Shown here: piece by piece, positions 38,774-48,917 of the stretch
Layout of the letters: every line of letters starts with the position of its first letter
Position numbering within the stretch: the first letter of the stretch is position 1
Assembly: GCF_003122325.1 (NCBI RefSeq)
Contig: NZ_QFBC01000006.1
Span: forward strand, 62,001 to 126,000
Length of the DNA stretch: 64,000 bases
Direction: 5' to 3'
From: Rhizobium album
Lineage (GTDB): Bacteria > Pseudomonadota > Alphaproteobacteria > Rhizobiales > Rhizobiaceae
The notes under the pieces: generated by a model
Seen by the model: the letters and a program-made list of their open reading frames with translations, nothing else
What the model was told of the DNA's origin: nothing
The model's database searches: none
Translations under genes and position numbers: made by a program

Positions 38774-39598
38774 TCAGTCGATCGCGTTGATCAGCTGGTC
38801 CATGGCGCGGGACGGCTCGGAACAGCCCGCCTCGCCGACGACGCGCGCCGGCACGCCGGCCACCGTGGTCTTCGGCGGCACCGCTTTCAGAACCACCGAA
38901 CCGGCCGCGACACGCGAGCAATGGCCGATCTCGATGTTGCCGAGGATCTTGGCACCGGCACCGATCAGCACGCCGTTGGCGATTTTCGGATGGCGGTCGC
39001 TGCCTTCCTTGCCGGTGCCGCCGAGCGTGACGCCGTGCAGGATCGACACGTTGTCGCCGATCACCGCCGTCTCGCCGACCACAAGACCCGTCGCATGATC
39101 GAGGAAGATGCCCTTGCCGATCCGCGCGGCCGGGTTGATGTCCGTCTGGAAGACGCTGGAGGCACGGCTCTGCAGATAGAGCGCGAAATCGCGCCGTCCG
39201 TGGTTGAGGAGCCAATGTGCCAGCCGATGCGTCTGGATGGCATGGAAACCCTTGAAATAAAGCACCGGCTCGAGGAAGCGCAGGCATGCGGGGTCACGGT
39301 CGTACACCGCCTGGATATCGACGCGCAGGATATTGCCCCATTCCGGCCAGTCGGCCAGCATCTCTTCGAAAGCCTGGCGAAGAAGGCTCGCCTGGACCTC
39401 CGAATTGCCGAGGCGTTCGCAGATCCGGTAGATGACGCAATCTTCGAGCGAGCGATGGTTCAATACGGTCGAGTAAAAGAACGCCGCGAGGATGGGATCC
39501 TGTTCGGCGGCGCTGCGCGCTTCCTGGCGCATGCTGTCCCAGATGGGATCCATCGTCTTGACATGTTCGCTCAGGCGAACTTCAGTTTTCGCGACCAT
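38774..39598 (-). CDS. cysE: Serine O-acetyltransferase
   Basis: 274 residues from the ATG at 39598 with GAGGAG upstream. An N-terminal helical domain (about 1-150) precedes the hexapeptide beta-helix with the catalytic segment RIGKGIFLDHATGLVVGETAVIGDNVSILHGVTLGG (His in DHATG). It makes O-acetylserine for cysteine synthesis and is normally inhibited by cysteine through the C-terminal tail, which is present. It is a single gene. Confidence 0.96.
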   Translation of the reverse strand: MVAKTEVRLSEHVKTMDPIWDSMRQEARSAAEQDPILAAFFYSTVLNHRSLEDCVIYRICERLGNSEVQASLLRQAFEEMLADWPEWGNILRVDIQAVYDRDPACLRFLEPVLYFKGFHAIQTHRLAHWLLNHGRRDFALYLQSRASSVFQTDINPAARIGKGIFLDHATGLVVGETAVIGDNVSILHGVTLGGTGKEGSDRHPKIANGVLIGAGAKILGNIEIGHCSRVAAGSVVLKAVPPKTTVAGVPARVVGEAGCSEPSRAMDQLINAID

Positions 39599-39688
39599 AT
39601 TCGGTCTCCTCATTACCCGTCGGTCGCCATTATATACGACAAATGGCAAACAAAACCAGATGGGGGTCCACGGAAGAAATCCACTGCC

Positions 39689-40474
39689 TCAGGCGGCAGC
39701 GATTTCAGCATAAAAATCCAGCGCCGCCTTCTTGAACACCCGGTCGCCCACCGCCAGCATGTGATCGCGATTGGGGATATCCAGCGCCCGCGCATCGCGC
39801 ATCAGCGCCGCCAGCGCCTGAGGCGAGCCGGCGATATCATCCTTGGTGCCGACGGCGATCAGAGCCGGGACGTCGACGCGGCCGATCTCCTCGGCGCTGA
39901 TCGGATCACGCGAGGTGCGGATGCAGGCGGCCAGCGCCAGCCGGTCGCTTTTGGTCTGGTCGGCAAAGGCGCGGAACATCTTTCCACGCTCATGGGTAAC
40001 GTCCTCTATGGAGGAGGCCAGCAACGCGTCGGCGATCGGGTCCCAGTCACCGACGCCGTCGATCAAACCGATGCCCAGACCGCCGAAGATGAGCGAACGC
40101 ACGCGGTGCGGATGCCCCAGCGCCAGGAAAGCGGAAATGCGCGCACCCATCGAATATCCCATGACATGGGCGTCCGGCAGGCCGAGATGATCGAGCAAGG
40201 CGGCGGCATCCGACGCCATCAGCGGCACGTGATAAGCTTCCGGGTCATGCGGCTTGTCGCTTTTTCCATGACCGCGGTTGTCGATGGCGATCACCCGATA
40301 TCCGGCATCGCCCAGCGTCTTGAGCCAGCCCGGATAAACCCAGTTGACGCTGGCGCTGGAGGCGAAACCATGGATCAGCAGCACCGGTTCGCCGGCGGCA
40401 TCGCCCTCGTCGAAATAGGCCAGCCGCAGCCCGTCATGCATGAAGTAGGAAAAATCGGGGGGATCGAGATTCAT
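39689..40474 (-). CDS. Alpha/beta-fold hydrolase
   Basis: 261 residues from the ATG at 40474. The catalytic triad can be read as Ser108 in GYSMGAR, an Asp in VGTKDD and His238 in NRDHML; the oxyanion region is HGFASS at 35-40. It has no signal peptide. The family is wide (esterases, haloperoxidase-like, ring-cleavage hydrolases), so the substrate cannot be given. It is divergent from the zinc-finger gene with 157 bases between them. Confidence 0.85.
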   Translation of the reverse strand: MNLDPPDFSYFMHDGLRLAYFDEGDAAGEPVLLIHGFASSASVNWVYPGWLKTLGDAGYRVIAIDNRGHGKSDKPHDPEAYHVPLMASDAAALLDHLGLPDAHVMGYSMGARISAFLALGHPHRVRSLIFGGLGIGLIDGVGDWDPIADALLASSIEDVTHERGKMFRAFADQTKSDRLALAACIRTSRDPISAEEIGRVDVPALIAVGTKDDIAGSPQALAALMRDARALDIPNRDHMLAVGDRVFKKAALDFYAEIAAA

Positions 40475-40631
40475 CGACAGGTCCTTTTTTTTGCAGCGAC
40501 CATAAGAGATCGGCACGCCGCGGTGAACCCTGCCTGGCCGAAACTTCTGTGTTTTCCGCGACACTTCGCATCTACACATTTGAAACGAAGGCATATAATG
40601 TCCGCCGCAAACAGACGCATTGGAGAATGAC

Positions 40632-40880
40632 ATGGCAGCCGGACACGCAATCCCGCATTTTCAGAACGACGGCGGACATCGGATGATCGAGATCGGCGTC
40701 AAGGAATTCATGTGCACCGGCGCTTCCATTCCCTACGATCACCCGCATATCTTCATCGACATGGGCGACGAGACCGAAAAGGTCTGTTCCTATTGCTCGA
40801 CGCTTTTTCGCTACAATCCGTCGCTGAAGGCATCCGAGACCAACCCGCCGGGCTGCATCTTCCACGTCAAGGCCGCGTGA
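40632..40880 (+). CDS. Zinc-finger (zf-CHCC, NDUFS6-like) protein
   Basis: 82 residues. Cys28, His37, Cys52 and Cys55 form the CHCC zinc site seen in the accessory complex I subunit NDUFS6 and its bacterial relatives; the motif ends KVCSYCSTLFRYN. In alphaproteobacteria such proteins associate with NADH dehydrogenase. Start at ATG 40632 after GGAGA. The monooxygenase gene follows after 12 bases, so they may be cotranscribed. Confidence 0.85.
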   Translation: MAAGHAIPHFQNDGGHRMIEIGVKEFMCTGASIPYDHPHIFIDMGDETEKVCSYCSTLFRYNPSLKASETNPPGCIFHVKAA

Positions 40881-40892
40881 CGGCCGGCAATC

Positions 40893-42035
40893 ATGCCCGT
40901 CGGTAACGTCGCAATCGTCGGGGCCGGCATCGCCGGCTTGACGGCGGCCCTGTCTTTTGCCCGCAAAGGCATTTCCTCGACCGTCATCGAGCAGGCGCCG
41001 GAACTGACGGAAGTCGGCGCCGGCCTGCAGGTGTCGCCGAATGCCTCGCGAATCCTCGCGGAGCTTGGCGTTCTCGCCTCCCTCGAAGCGATCTGGATGG
41101 AACCGGACATCATCGAGTTGCGATCCGGCACCAGTCTGCGCCGGCTTGCGGCCGTTCCCAGCGGCCGGAGCGCCCGGCAGCGCTGGGGCGCGCCTTATGG
41201 CCTTCTGCACCGGTCGAGCCTGCAACAGGCCCTGCTCTCTGCGGCGCAGGACCAGCCGCTCTGCCGCCTCGTGCTCGGGAAACGGCTGGATGTTGCCGAC
41301 AGGCGAGCGATTGCGGACATCGCCGGCACGGAGCCGGATCTTGTCGTCGGCGCCGACGGCGTGCGCTCCGTCATCCGCAGCCTCGTGCCCGGCGCGCCGC
41401 AGGCACGGTTTTCCGGCAACGTCGCATGGCGCATCACCGTACCGGACGCGCAGACACCGGATTTCATCGGCCGGAAAAACGTCACCGCCTTCCTCGGCTC
41501 CTCCTCGCACCTCGTCTGTTATCCCCTGAGGGAGGCAGGCTGCATCAACCTCGTCGCCATCGTTTCCAAAGCCGATCCGGAGGCCGATGGCCGCGGCAGG
41601 ACATTGAAGCATGCCTTCAGCCGCTGGCATCCGGCCATCCAACGCCTGCTTTCCGACGTCACGGCACCGACATTCTGGCCACTCTACGAAGCCGGGCCCG
41701 GCAATTGGCAGGATGGGGCGAAAACCGTGCTGATCGGCGATGCCGCCCATGCAATGATGCCGTTTGCGGCCCAGGGCGCGGCGATGGCGATCGAGGATGC
41801 CTTCGAACTGGCCGGACGGGTTGCCCGCATACCACTGGGCGCAGCACTGGCGGATTTCGAAACCCGTCGCCGCCAGCGCGCCGAGCAGGTGCGCAGGCGC
41901 GGCGCCTTCAACAAGTTCGCCTACCATGCACGCGGTCCGGTGCGGCTTGCACGCGACCTCGTGCTCGGCCTGCGTCCGCCGCAAGCGCTTGCGGCGGATC
42001 TGGACTGGCTCTACGGCTACCGCGCCGAAGACTGA
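40893..42035 (+). CDS. FAD-dependent monooxygenase (salicylate-hydroxylase-like)
   Basis: 380 residues, class A flavoprotein hydroxylase. FAD motifs are all present: GAGIAG at 10-15, the GADGVRS segment near 149-155 and GDAAHAMMPFAAQGA near 278-292. There is no membrane anchor. The family includes salicylate and 6-hydroxynicotinate hydroxylases and also UbiH-like enzymes; the substrate is not predictable. Its stop codon directly abuts the stop of convergent metC with no base between. Confidence 0.88.
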   Translation: MPVGNVAIVGAGIAGLTAALSFARKGISSTVIEQAPELTEVGAGLQVSPNASRILAELGVLASLEAIWMEPDIIELRSGTSLRRLAAVPSGRSARQRWGAPYGLLHRSSLQQALLSAAQDQPLCRLVLGKRLDVADRRAIADIAGTEPDLVVGADGVRSVIRSLVPGAPQARFSGNVAWRITVPDAQTPDFIGRKNVTAFLGSSSHLVCYPLREAGCINLVAIVSKADPEADGRGRTLKHAFSRWHPAIQRLLSDVTAPTFWPLYEAGPGNWQDGAKTVLIGDAAHAMMPFAAQGAAMAIEDAFELAGRVARIPLGAALADFETRRRQRAEQVRRRGAFNKFAYHARGPVRLARDLVLGLRPPQALAADLDWLYGYRAED

Positions 42036-43226
42036 TCAGACGGCTGCGGCGGCCGCAAAACCGGCATCGAGATCCTTCTTGAGATCGGCGACGTCTTCGA
42101 GGCCGATCTGCAGCCGCAGGACCGGCCCTTCGGCCGGCGCCTTGCAGATGCGGCGATCGCCGAGGCCGACATGCACGGCAAGGCTTTCATACCCGCCCCA
42201 GGAATAACCAAGGCCGAAGTAGCGAAGGGCGTCGAGGAAGGCATGCGCCTTCGGCTTGAACTTTTCGGGGCTATCCGCCGCCAGCACGAAGGAGAAGATG
42301 CCGCTGGACCCCTTGAAATCGCGCTTCCAGAGATCGTGCCCCGGGAAACTCGGCAAGGCCGGATGCAGCACGCGGGCGACATCCTCCCTGCCCTCCAGCC
42401 ACGATGCCACGGCAAGCGCGCTTTCCTGGTGCCGGGCAAGACGGACGCCCATCGTCCGCAAGCCGCGCATGACCTGGTAGGAATCGTCGGGCGATCCGCA
42501 GATGCCGAGCGTGCCGTGCGTTTCCAGCAGTTGCGGCCAGGTCGCGGCATTGGCCGAAACGGTTCCGAGCAGAACGTCGGAATGCCCCGCCGGATATTTC
42601 GTCGCTGCATGGATCGAGACATCGACGCCGAAATCCAGCGGCTTGAAATAGACCGGGGTCGCCCAGGTGTTGTCCATCGTCACGACCGCGCCGTGCCGGT
42701 GCGCCACCGCCGAGATCGCCGCAATATCCTGCATCTCGAAGGTGTTGGAGCCGGGTGCTTCGGTATGCACCAGCCTGGTGTTCGGCTTGATCAGCGTCTC
42801 GATGCCCGCGCCGATCGCCGGATCGTAATAATCGACGGAAATACCTAAGCGTTTCAGCATGGTATCGCAGAAATGCCGGGTCGGAAAATAGACCGAATCG
42901 ACGATCAGCGCATGGTCGCCGGCAGACAGGAAGGCCAGGAACGGCACGGTGACGGCAGTCAGTCCGGATGGAACGAGAACCGTTCCCGCCGAGCCTTCCA
43001 GCTCGTTGATCGCATCGCAGAGTGCGTCGGTGGTCGGCGTGCCGCGGGTGCCGTAGGTATATTTCTGGTCCCTCGTTTCCATCGTCCGGGCATTGGGGAA
43101 CAGCACGGTGGAGGCGTGGACGACCGGAGGATTGACGAAACCGTGAAAATCGTGCGGCGACGGACCGAGATGGGCAAGCCGCGTGTTCACGCCGGCTTCG
43201 TCTTTGGAATTGTCGTGTGATGTCAT
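42036..43226 (-). CDS. metC: Cystathionine beta-lyase (Cys/Met metabolism PLP enzyme)
   Basis: 396 residues. PLP attaches at Lys210 in SIHAATKYPAGHSD; the phosphate-binding YTYGTRGTPT (57-66) and SGLTAV (87-92) regions match trans-sulfuration enzymes. The first choice is cystathionine beta-lyase, making homocysteine for methionine; the rhizobial genes of this branch are annotated metC. A gamma-lyase or methionine gamma-lyase role is less likely but not excluded by sequence. Upstream I found no SAM-II riboswitch. Confidence 0.88.
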   Translation of the reverse strand: MTSHDNSKDEAGVNTRLAHLGPSPHDFHGFVNPPVVHASTVLFPNARTMETRDQKYTYGTRGTPTTDALCDAINELEGSAGTVLVPSGLTAVTVPFLAFLSAGDHALIVDSVYFPTRHFCDTMLKRLGISVDYYDPAIGAGIETLIKPNTRLVHTEAPGSNTFEMQDIAAISAVAHRHGAVVTMDNTWATPVYFKPLDFGVDVSIHAATKYPAGHSDVLLGTVSANAATWPQLLETHGTLGICGSPDDSYQVMRGLRTMGVRLARHQESALAVASWLEGREDVARVLHPALPSFPGHDLWKRDFKGSSGIFSFVLAADSPEKFKPKAHAFLDALRYFGLGYSWGGYESLAVHVGLGDRRICKAPAEGPVLRLQIGLEDVADLKKDLDAGFAAAAAV

Positions 43227-43588
43227 GGATGGATCTGCTTATGATACGGACGGAAACCGCCAGTCTTCGCCAAGCCGGAGACAATGGTCAACCCCTCAAT
43301 CTCCATCGTTTCATCCGCAGCGCTTCGGGTGTTGCGCCTGCCGCAACGGCAGAATTTTATGCAGCCGGCTGCCCGGATCGGGCGGTTCTGCCTGTTTTTC
43401 CGGCCCTTATCGGTAAAAATGAGCTTTCAAAATTGAATTTCGAACGCGACACTTGACCCTAGGCCTATTTGCGACTGTGATAGCAACACTCGCACCGGGA
43501 GGTCAGCGAGAAATGTGAGGCATCGAAAGCCGGCTTGTCCGCGCATGCGTTCACGATGACAAAAACAACAGAAAAAAGGTTGGGAAAA
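43227..43588. other. Divergent non-coding region between metC and aapJ
   Basis: About 360 bases without a credible gene; it carries the promoters of metC (leftward) and aapJ (rightward). The only clear signal is the aapJ promoter at 43453-43481. An in-frame upstream extension of aapJ from 43535 exists but the signal peptide starts at 43589. Confidence 0.6.
43453..43481 (+). promoter_or_regulatory. Probable aapJ promoter
   Basis: CTTGACC with -35 TTGACC at 43453-43458, 17 bases, then TGTGAT at 43476-43481. The -35 fits the rhizobial CTTGAC consensus well, the -10 only moderately. It would leave a leader of about 100 bases before aapJ. Confidence 0.55.
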
Positions 43589-44617
43589 ATGAATTACAAG
43601 CTTCTGTCGGCGGCAATTGGCGCAGCGGTGGTGGCTCTAAGCGCTTCGGGCGCGTCCGCAGCCAAACTCGACGACGTCAAGGCGAAGGGATTCGTTCAGT
43701 GCGGCGTCAACGGCGCCGGTCTTCTCGGTTTTGCGTCGCAGGATAGCAGCGGCAACTGGTCGGGCCTCGACATCGACTACTGCAAGGCCGTGGCGGCCGC
43801 CGTTTTCGGTGATGTGACCAAGGTAAAATACACGCCGCTTTCCGCCAAGGACCGCTTTCCGGCGCTGCAGTCCGGTGAAATCGACCTTCTGGCGCGCAAC
43901 ACCACCTGGACGATCAGCCGCGATACGCAACTCGGCTTCAACTTCCGCACCGTCAACTATTACGACGGCCAGGGCTTCATGGCCCGCAAGGAACTCGGCG
44001 TGAAATCGGCGCTCGAGCTGTCCGGCGCTTCGGTCTGCGTCCAAAGCGGTACGACCACGGAGCTCAACCTTGCCGACTACTTCAAAGCCAACAAGATGGA
44101 ATACAAGTTGACCGTCTTCGAAAAGCAGGAAGAAGTCGACCAGGCCTATGACGCCGGCAAGTGCGACGTCTACACCACCGACCAGTCCGGCCTCTATGCC
44201 ATCCGCCTGACGCTGTCGAAGCCGGACGATCACATGATCCTGCCGGAAATCATCTCGAAGGAGCCGCTCGGGCCGGCCGTTCGCCAGGGCGACGACCAGT
44301 GGTTCGACATCGTCAGCTGGGCGCACTATGCCATGGTTTCAGCTGAAGAATTCGGCATCACCCAGGCAAACGTCGATGAGATGAAGACCTCGGAAAACCC
44401 GGATATCAAGCGCTTCCTCGGCACGGAAGAAGGCTCGACGATCGGCAAGGACCTCGGCCTCGACAACAACTGGGCCTACAACATCGTCAAGCAGGTGGGC
44501 AACTACGGCGAATCCTTCGAGCGCAATGTCGGTACCGGCAGCCCGCTGAAGATCGAGCGTGGCCTCAATGCGCTTTGGACCAAGGACGGCCTGCAGTATT
44601 CGCCGCCGATCCGCTAA
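43589..44617 (+). CDS. aapJ: General L-amino acid ABC transporter, periplasmic binding protein
   Basis: 342 residues from ATG 43589. A signal peptide (about 1-23, ending SGASA) precedes the mature domain, with the SBP_bac_3 pattern VQCGVNGAGLLGFASQDSSGNWSGLDIDYCKAVAAAVFGD. It is longer than most polar amino-acid binding proteins (about 260), as known for AapJ of Rhizobium leguminosarum. It starts the aapJQMP operon and is followed by a strong hairpin before aapQ. Confidence 0.95.
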   Translation: MNYKLLSAAIGAAVVALSASGASAAKLDDVKAKGFVQCGVNGAGLLGFASQDSSGNWSGLDIDYCKAVAAAVFGDVTKVKYTPLSAKDRFPALQSGEIDLLARNTTWTISRDTQLGFNFRTVNYYDGQGFMARKELGVKSALELSGASVCVQSGTTTELNLADYFKANKMEYKLTVFEKQEEVDQAYDAGKCDVYTTDQSGLYAIRLTLSKPDDHMILPEIISKEPLGPAVRQGDDQWFDIVSWAHYAMVSAEEFGITQANVDEMKTSENPDIKRFLGTEEGSTIGKDLGLDNNWAYNIVKQVGNYGESFERNVGTGSPLKIERGLNALWTKDGLQYSPPIR

Positions 44618-44630
44618 TTCCTCGACTTTC

Positions 44631-44654
44631 GGGGAGGCGGTTCGCCGCCTCCCC
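44631..44654 (+). other. UUCG hairpin between aapJ and aapQ
   Basis: Perfect 10-bp stem GGGGAGGCGG/CCGCCTCCCC closed by TTCG, 13 bases after the aapJ stop and 59 bases before aapQ. No T-run follows, so it is not a standard terminator. It probably protects the 3' end of a processed aapJ mRNA, so that the binding protein is made in excess over the membrane subunits. Confidence 0.7.
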
Positions 44655-44713
44655 TCGGCTGACAATAAAAAAACGCCCGCAAAACAAGGGCGAAAACAGC
44701 ACCAGGGGAAAAC

Positions 44714-45907
44714 ATGGCAATGATGCAGGACAAGCTCGCGCATTCGCGGGCGCCGGCGGCTTCACCTCTCTACGACCCGAAAGTGCGTGGTGTCTTTTAC
44801 CAGGTACTGACGATCATCGGGCTCGTGGCCTTTTTCTACGTCATCTACTCGAACACCGTCGACAATCTCAGGCGCGCCAACATCTCGTCGGGCTTCGGCT
44901 TCCTTCAGGGACGCGCCGGCTTCGACCTCGGGCAGTCTCTGATCGAATATTCCAGCGACCACAGCTATTTGCGGGCGCTGGAAGTCGGCTTCATCAACAC
45001 GCTGCTGGTTGCGTTCGTCGGCATCGTGCTCGCCACCGTCATCGGGCTGATCATCGGCATCGGGCGCCTTTCCAGCAACTGGCTGATCGCCAAGCTGTGC
45101 ACCGTCTATGTCGAGATTTTCCGCAACATCCCGCCGCTGCTGGTGATCTTTTTCTGGTATGTCGGCGTCATCAACGTCCTGCCGCAGGTTCGCGCCTCGA
45201 TCGAATTGCCTTTGGACGTGTTCCTCAACAATCGCGGCGTCTTCTTTCCCAAGCCGATCTTCGGCGAAGGTTTTCTGTTCGTCGTCTTGGCGTTCGTGGT
45301 GGCGGTCGTGCTGTCCGTCATGCACATGCGCTGGGTGTCTGCACGGCAGATGGCGACCGGCAAGCGTTTTCCGGTTTTGCCGGTGGTTCTGGCCCTGGTG
45401 ATCATCCTGCCGCTCATCGCCTTCGTGCTGGAAGGACGACCGCTCAGCTTCGACGTGCCGACCGCCGGCAAATTCAACCTGACCGGCGGAGGCACCATCG
45501 GCCCGGAATTCATGTCGCTGCTTTTGGCGCTGTCCTTCTACACCGCCTCCTTCATCGCCGAAATCGTCCGCGCCGGCATCAGGGGTGTCGCCCACGGCCA
45601 GAGCGAGGCCGCACATGCCCTCGGCGTGCGCCCTGGCCTGACGACGCGGCTGATCGTCCTGCCGCAAGCGCTTCGAATCATCATTCCGCCGCTGACCAGC
45701 CAGTATCTCAATCTCATCAAGAACTCGTCGCTGGCCGTCGCCATCGGTTATGCGGACCTCGTCGCCGTCGGCGGCACGATCCTCAACCAGACTGGCCATT
45801 CGATCGAGATCGTCGCCATCTGGATGGTCGTCTACGTCACGATCAGCCTGCTGACCTCGCTGTTCATGAACTGGTTCAACGCCAAGATGGCACTTGTGGA
45901 GCGCTGA
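44714..45907 (+). CDS. aapQ: General L-amino acid ABC transporter, permease AapQ
   Basis: 397 residues with about eight membrane segments, in the HisMQ-type permease family. The EAA loop that contacts the ATPase is visible as [30 protein letters not shown] in the C-terminal third. As in other Aap/Bra permeases, the region between the first membrane segments is extended. The stop is four bases before the start of aapM. Confidence 0.95.
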   Translation: MAMMQDKLAHSRAPAASPLYDPKVRGVFYQVLTIIGLVAFFYVIYSNTVDNLRRANISSGFGFLQGRAGFDLGQSLIEYSSDHSYLRALEVGFINTLLVAFVGIVLATVIGLIIGIGRLSSNWLIAKLCTVYVEIFRNIPPLLVIFFWYVGVINVLPQVRASIELPLDVFLNNRGVFFPKPIFGEGFLFVVLAFVVAVVLSVMHMRWVSARQMATGKRFPVLPVVLALVIILPLIAFVLEGRPLSFDVPTAGKFNLTGGGTIGPEFMSLLLALSFYTASFIAEIVRAGIRGVAHGQSEAAHALGVRPGLTTRLIVLPQALRIIIPPLTSQYLNLIKNSSLAVAIGYADLVAVGGTILNQTGHSIEIVAIWMVVYVTISLLTSLFMNWFNAKMALVER

Positions 45908-45911
45908 GCCG

Positions 45912-47078
45912 ATGGCAGACACATTCAACACTCCTTCCCTCTTCGTCCGGGGAAAAATGCTCGGCCCCGAACGGGCGCCGCTGCAGACCACCGGCGTCGT
46001 CGGCTGGCTCCGCCGCAATCTCTTCGGTTCGGTAACGGACGCGATCCTGACGGCTTTCGGGATCATCATCCTGGCGCTGCTGGTTCCGCCGATCGTCGAA
46101 TGGCTGTTCGTCAACGCCGTCTGGCTGGGCAACGACCGCTCCGTCTGCGCCACGCTGGGACAGGGCGGCATCCAGCCCGACGAATGGAGCGGCGCCTGCT
46201 GGGCCTATGTCGGCGCCTATTTCAAGCAGTTCATGTTCGGCACCTACCCGATCGACCTGCGCTGGCGACCGACGCTGGTGGGCATCCTTTTCGTCGCCCT
46301 GCTGACACCGCTGCTGATCCCCAGGGTCCCCCACAAGGGATGGAACGCGCTGGCGCTGTTCGCGGTCTTTCCGATCGTCGCAGCCGTGCTTCTGCTCGGC
46401 GGCGTCTTCGGGCTGGAGCATGTCGAGACCGCCAGCTGGGGCGGCCTGATGGTGACGCTGATCATCTCCTTCGTCGGCATCGGCGTTTCGCTGCCGCTCG
46501 GTATCCTGCTGGCGCTTGGCCGCCGTTCGCAGATGCCGGTGATCAAGATGCTCTGTATCGCCTTCATCGAGCTGATCCGCGGCGTGCCGCTGATCACGGT
46601 GCTGTTCATGGCAAGCGTCATGCTGCCGCTGTTCCTGCCAGCCGGCTGGACGGTGGACAAGCTTCTGCGCGCGCTGGTCGGCGTGTCGATCTTCGCCTCC
46701 GCCTACATGGCGGAAGTCATCCGCGGCGGCCTGCAGGCCGTTCCCAAAGGGCAATATGAAGGCGCCGATTCGCTCGGCCTCAGCTATTGGCAGAAGATGC
46801 GGCTGGTGGTGATGCCACAGGCGATCAAGCTGGTCATCCCGGGCATTGTCAACACCTTCATCGGCATGTTCAAGGATACGTCCCTTGTGTCGATCATCAG
46901 CATGTACGATCTTCTCGGCAACGTCCGCAAAAGCTTCTCGGATCCCACCTGGGCCTCGCCCGTGACGCCGATGACCGGACTTGTTTTTGCGGGATTCGTT
47001 TTCTGGCTTTTCTGCTTCGGAATGTCCCGCTATTCAAGTTTCGTGGAACGACGTCTCGATACCGGTCACAAACGATAA
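45912..47078 (+). CDS. aapM: General L-amino acid ABC transporter, permease AapM
   Basis: 388 residues from ATG 45912, polytopic, HisMQ-type. The EAA loop is seen as [35 protein letters not shown] long N-terminal extension with a periplasmic segment (about 60-110, two cysteines) is typical of AapM. With AapQ it forms the translocation pore; aapP follows after 24 bases. Confidence 0.95.
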   Translation: MADTFNTPSLFVRGKMLGPERAPLQTTGVVGWLRRNLFGSVTDAILTAFGIIILALLVPPIVEWLFVNAVWLGNDRSVCATLGQGGIQPDEWSGACWAYVGAYFKQFMFGTYPIDLRWRPTLVGILFVALLTPLLIPRVPHKGWNALALFAVFPIVAAVLLLGGVFGLEHVETASWGGLMVTLIISFVGIGVSLPLGILLALGRRSQMPVIKMLCIAFIELIRGVPLITVLFMASVMLPLFLPAGWTVDKLLRALVGVSIFASAYMAEVIRGGLQAVPKGQYEGADSLGLSYWQKMRLVVMPQAIKLVIPGIVNTFIGMFKDTSLVSIISMYDLLGNVRKSFSDPTWASPVTPMTGLVFAGFVFWLFCFGMSRYSSFVERRLDTGHKR

Positions 47079-47102
47079 AAATTCTCAAGGGGTATAGACT
47101 TT

Positions 47103-47876
47103 ATGGCTGAGGCACTCACCAAGAAACTGACGGTTTCCGCGACCGATGTCGCTGTCCAGATCAGCAACATGAACAAGTGGTACGGCGACTTCCATGTGCT
47201 GCGCGACATCGACCTGAAGGTCATGAAGGGCGAACGCATCGTCATCGCCGGCCCGTCGGGCTCCGGCAAGTCGACGATGATCCGCTGCATCAACCGGCTG
47301 GAGGAACATCAGTCCGGAAATATCGTCGTCGATGGCATCGAGTTGACCAACGACCTGAAGAAGATCGACGAAGTGCGCCGCGAAGTCGGCATGGTGTTCC
47401 AGCACTTCAACCTCTTCCCGCACCTGACCATCCTGGAAAACTGCACGCTGGCGCCGATCTGGGTTCGCAAGATGCCGAAGAAGGAAGCCGAAGAAGTGGC
47501 GATGCACTATCTGAAGCGCGTCAAGATCCCGGAACAGGCCAACAAGTACCCCGGCCAACTCTCCGGCGGCCAGCAGCAGCGCGTGGCGATCGCCCGCTCG
47601 CTGTGCATGAAGCCGAAGATCATGCTCTTCGACGAACCGACCTCGGCGCTCGATCCGGAAATGGTCAAGGAAGTGCTCGACACCATGGTGAGCCTGGCCG
47701 AAGAAGGCATGACCATGCTCTGCGTCACCCACGAAATGGGCTTCGCCCGCCAGGTCGCCAACCGCGTCATCTTCATGGACCAGGGCCAGATCGTCGAACA
47801 GAATTCGCCGGCCGAATTCTTCGACAACCCGCAGCACGAGCGCACCAAGCTCTTCCTCAGCCAGATCCTGCACTAG
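47103..47876 (+). CDS. aapP: General L-amino acid ABC transporter, ATPase AapP
   Basis: 257 residues. Walker A is GPSGSGKST at 50-58, the signature [15 protein letters not shown] and Walker [13 protein letters not shown] follow, and a switch His appears in [11 protein letters not shown]. It energises the AapJQMP system, which takes up a broad range of L-amino acids in rhizobia and also affects efflux. Last gene of the operon. Confidence 0.96.
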   Translation: MAEALTKKLTVSATDVAVQISNMNKWYGDFHVLRDIDLKVMKGERIVIAGPSGSGKSTMIRCINRLEEHQSGNIVVDGIELTNDLKKIDEVRREVGMVFQHFNLFPHLTILENCTLAPIWVRKMPKKEAEEVAMHYLKRVKIPEQANKYPGQLSGGQQQRVAIARSLCMKPKIMLFDEPTSALDPEMVKEVLDTMVSLAEEGMTMLCVTHEMGFARQVANRVIFMDQGQIVEQNSPAEFFDNPQHERTKLFLSQILH

Positions 47877-47884
47877 GCAGGCAC

Positions 47885-47920
47885 GGCCTGCGAACGGCAA
47901 CGGTCGTCCGCAGGCCTCTT
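47885..47920 (+). terminator. Probable terminator of the aap operon
   Basis: An 8-bp inverted repeat GGCCTGCG (47885-47892) and CGCAGGCC (47909-47916) with a 16-base loop, starting 9 bases after the aapP stop and followed by TCTT. The tail is poor, so the call is moderate. Confidence 0.5.
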
Positions 47921-48019
47921 CGGCGATATCCCGAAGGGATGCGACAAAGGGGTGTACAAACACGATTTTAGCAGTTGCGATGCCGGGGGGAACCGTGTAT
48001 CTCCCCGTCATTGCCGGCA

Positions 48020-48096
<77 letters not shown>

Positions 48097-48441
48097 CTTC
48101 AGGTGGTTGATGCCGTCATATAATCACCGTTTGTAAATCTTCCGAATTTCCGCTTTGCGACAGCAATGGGGGACAAATCGCTTGACCTGCCACCGGCACG
48201 GGAATCGCCGAGGACTGGGAGAAAGCCGGCATTGGAAACAGGGCGGGAAAACTTGAGGCGTTCTTAACGTCTTCCCGTCATTGTGGATTGATAAACTCCG
48301 CCGACACCGTTATTTGTCCCATAGGATTCGACTTGGGGCTGTACAGGCCAAGGGGAGAATCGTTCCGCTTCGGCAAGCTGCGGCTCGTCCGCCACGCCTG
48401 CCGGCGGGAATATGGTGACACGACTTTGGAGCATGGTGCCA
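48097..48441. other. Non-coding interval between tRNA-Pro and the NDUFS4-like gene
   Basis: About 345 bases. No gene, repeat or clear terminator is seen; short open frames here lack ribosome-binding sites and family patterns. It probably contains the tRNA-Pro 3' trailer and the promoter of the next gene. Confidence 0.5.
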
Positions 48442-48747
48442 ATGCCTGCGAAGATTTATCGTCCTGCAAAAACCGCAATGCAGTCCGGCAAGGCGAAGAC
48501 GCATCTCTGGGTGCTGGAATTCGATCAGGACCAGCCGCGCACGATCGATCCGATCATGGGCTATACCTCCTCCGGCGATATGCGCCAGCAAGTGAAGCTG
48601 ACCTTCGAATCGCAGGAACAGGCGGAAGCCTATGCCCAGCGCAACGGGATCGAATACCGCGTGATCCTGCCGAAGGAAGCAACACGCAAGGCCGTTTCCT
48701 ACTCGGACAACTTCAAGTTCAACCGCACGCAGCCCTGGACCCACTGA
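48442..48747 (+). CDS. ETC complex I subunit, NDUFS4-like
   Basis: 101 residues from ATG 48442, with GGAG about 10 bases upstream; an ATG three codons earlier is too close to that site. The pattern AKIYRPAKTAMQSGKAKTHLWVLEF, DPIMGYTSSGDMRQQVKLTF and the ending NFKFNRTQPWTH is that of PF04800, the accessory complex I subunit NDUFS4 (18 kDa) found in mitochondria and alphaproteobacteria. It lies between two tRNA genes. Confidence 0.92.
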   Translation: MPAKIYRPAKTAMQSGKAKTHLWVLEFDQDQPRTIDPIMGYTSSGDMRQQVKLTFESQEQAEAYAQRNGIEYRVILPKEATRKAVSYSDNFKFNRTQPWTH

Positions 48748-48822
48748 GGCTGCCCGACAATACCGCGGAAGGTGGCGTCTTCGTCACCCTCCGCAGCTAC
48801 AATCAGATCGCAAAGGCGATTC

Positions 48823-48899
<77 letters not shown>

Positions 48900-48917
48900 C
48901 TCCCCCGAAAAATCCAA

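Noticed and set aside
43227-43330. SAM-II riboswitch before metC
   Set aside because: The known alphaproteobacterial SAM-II pseudoknot core could not be found in the metC leader.
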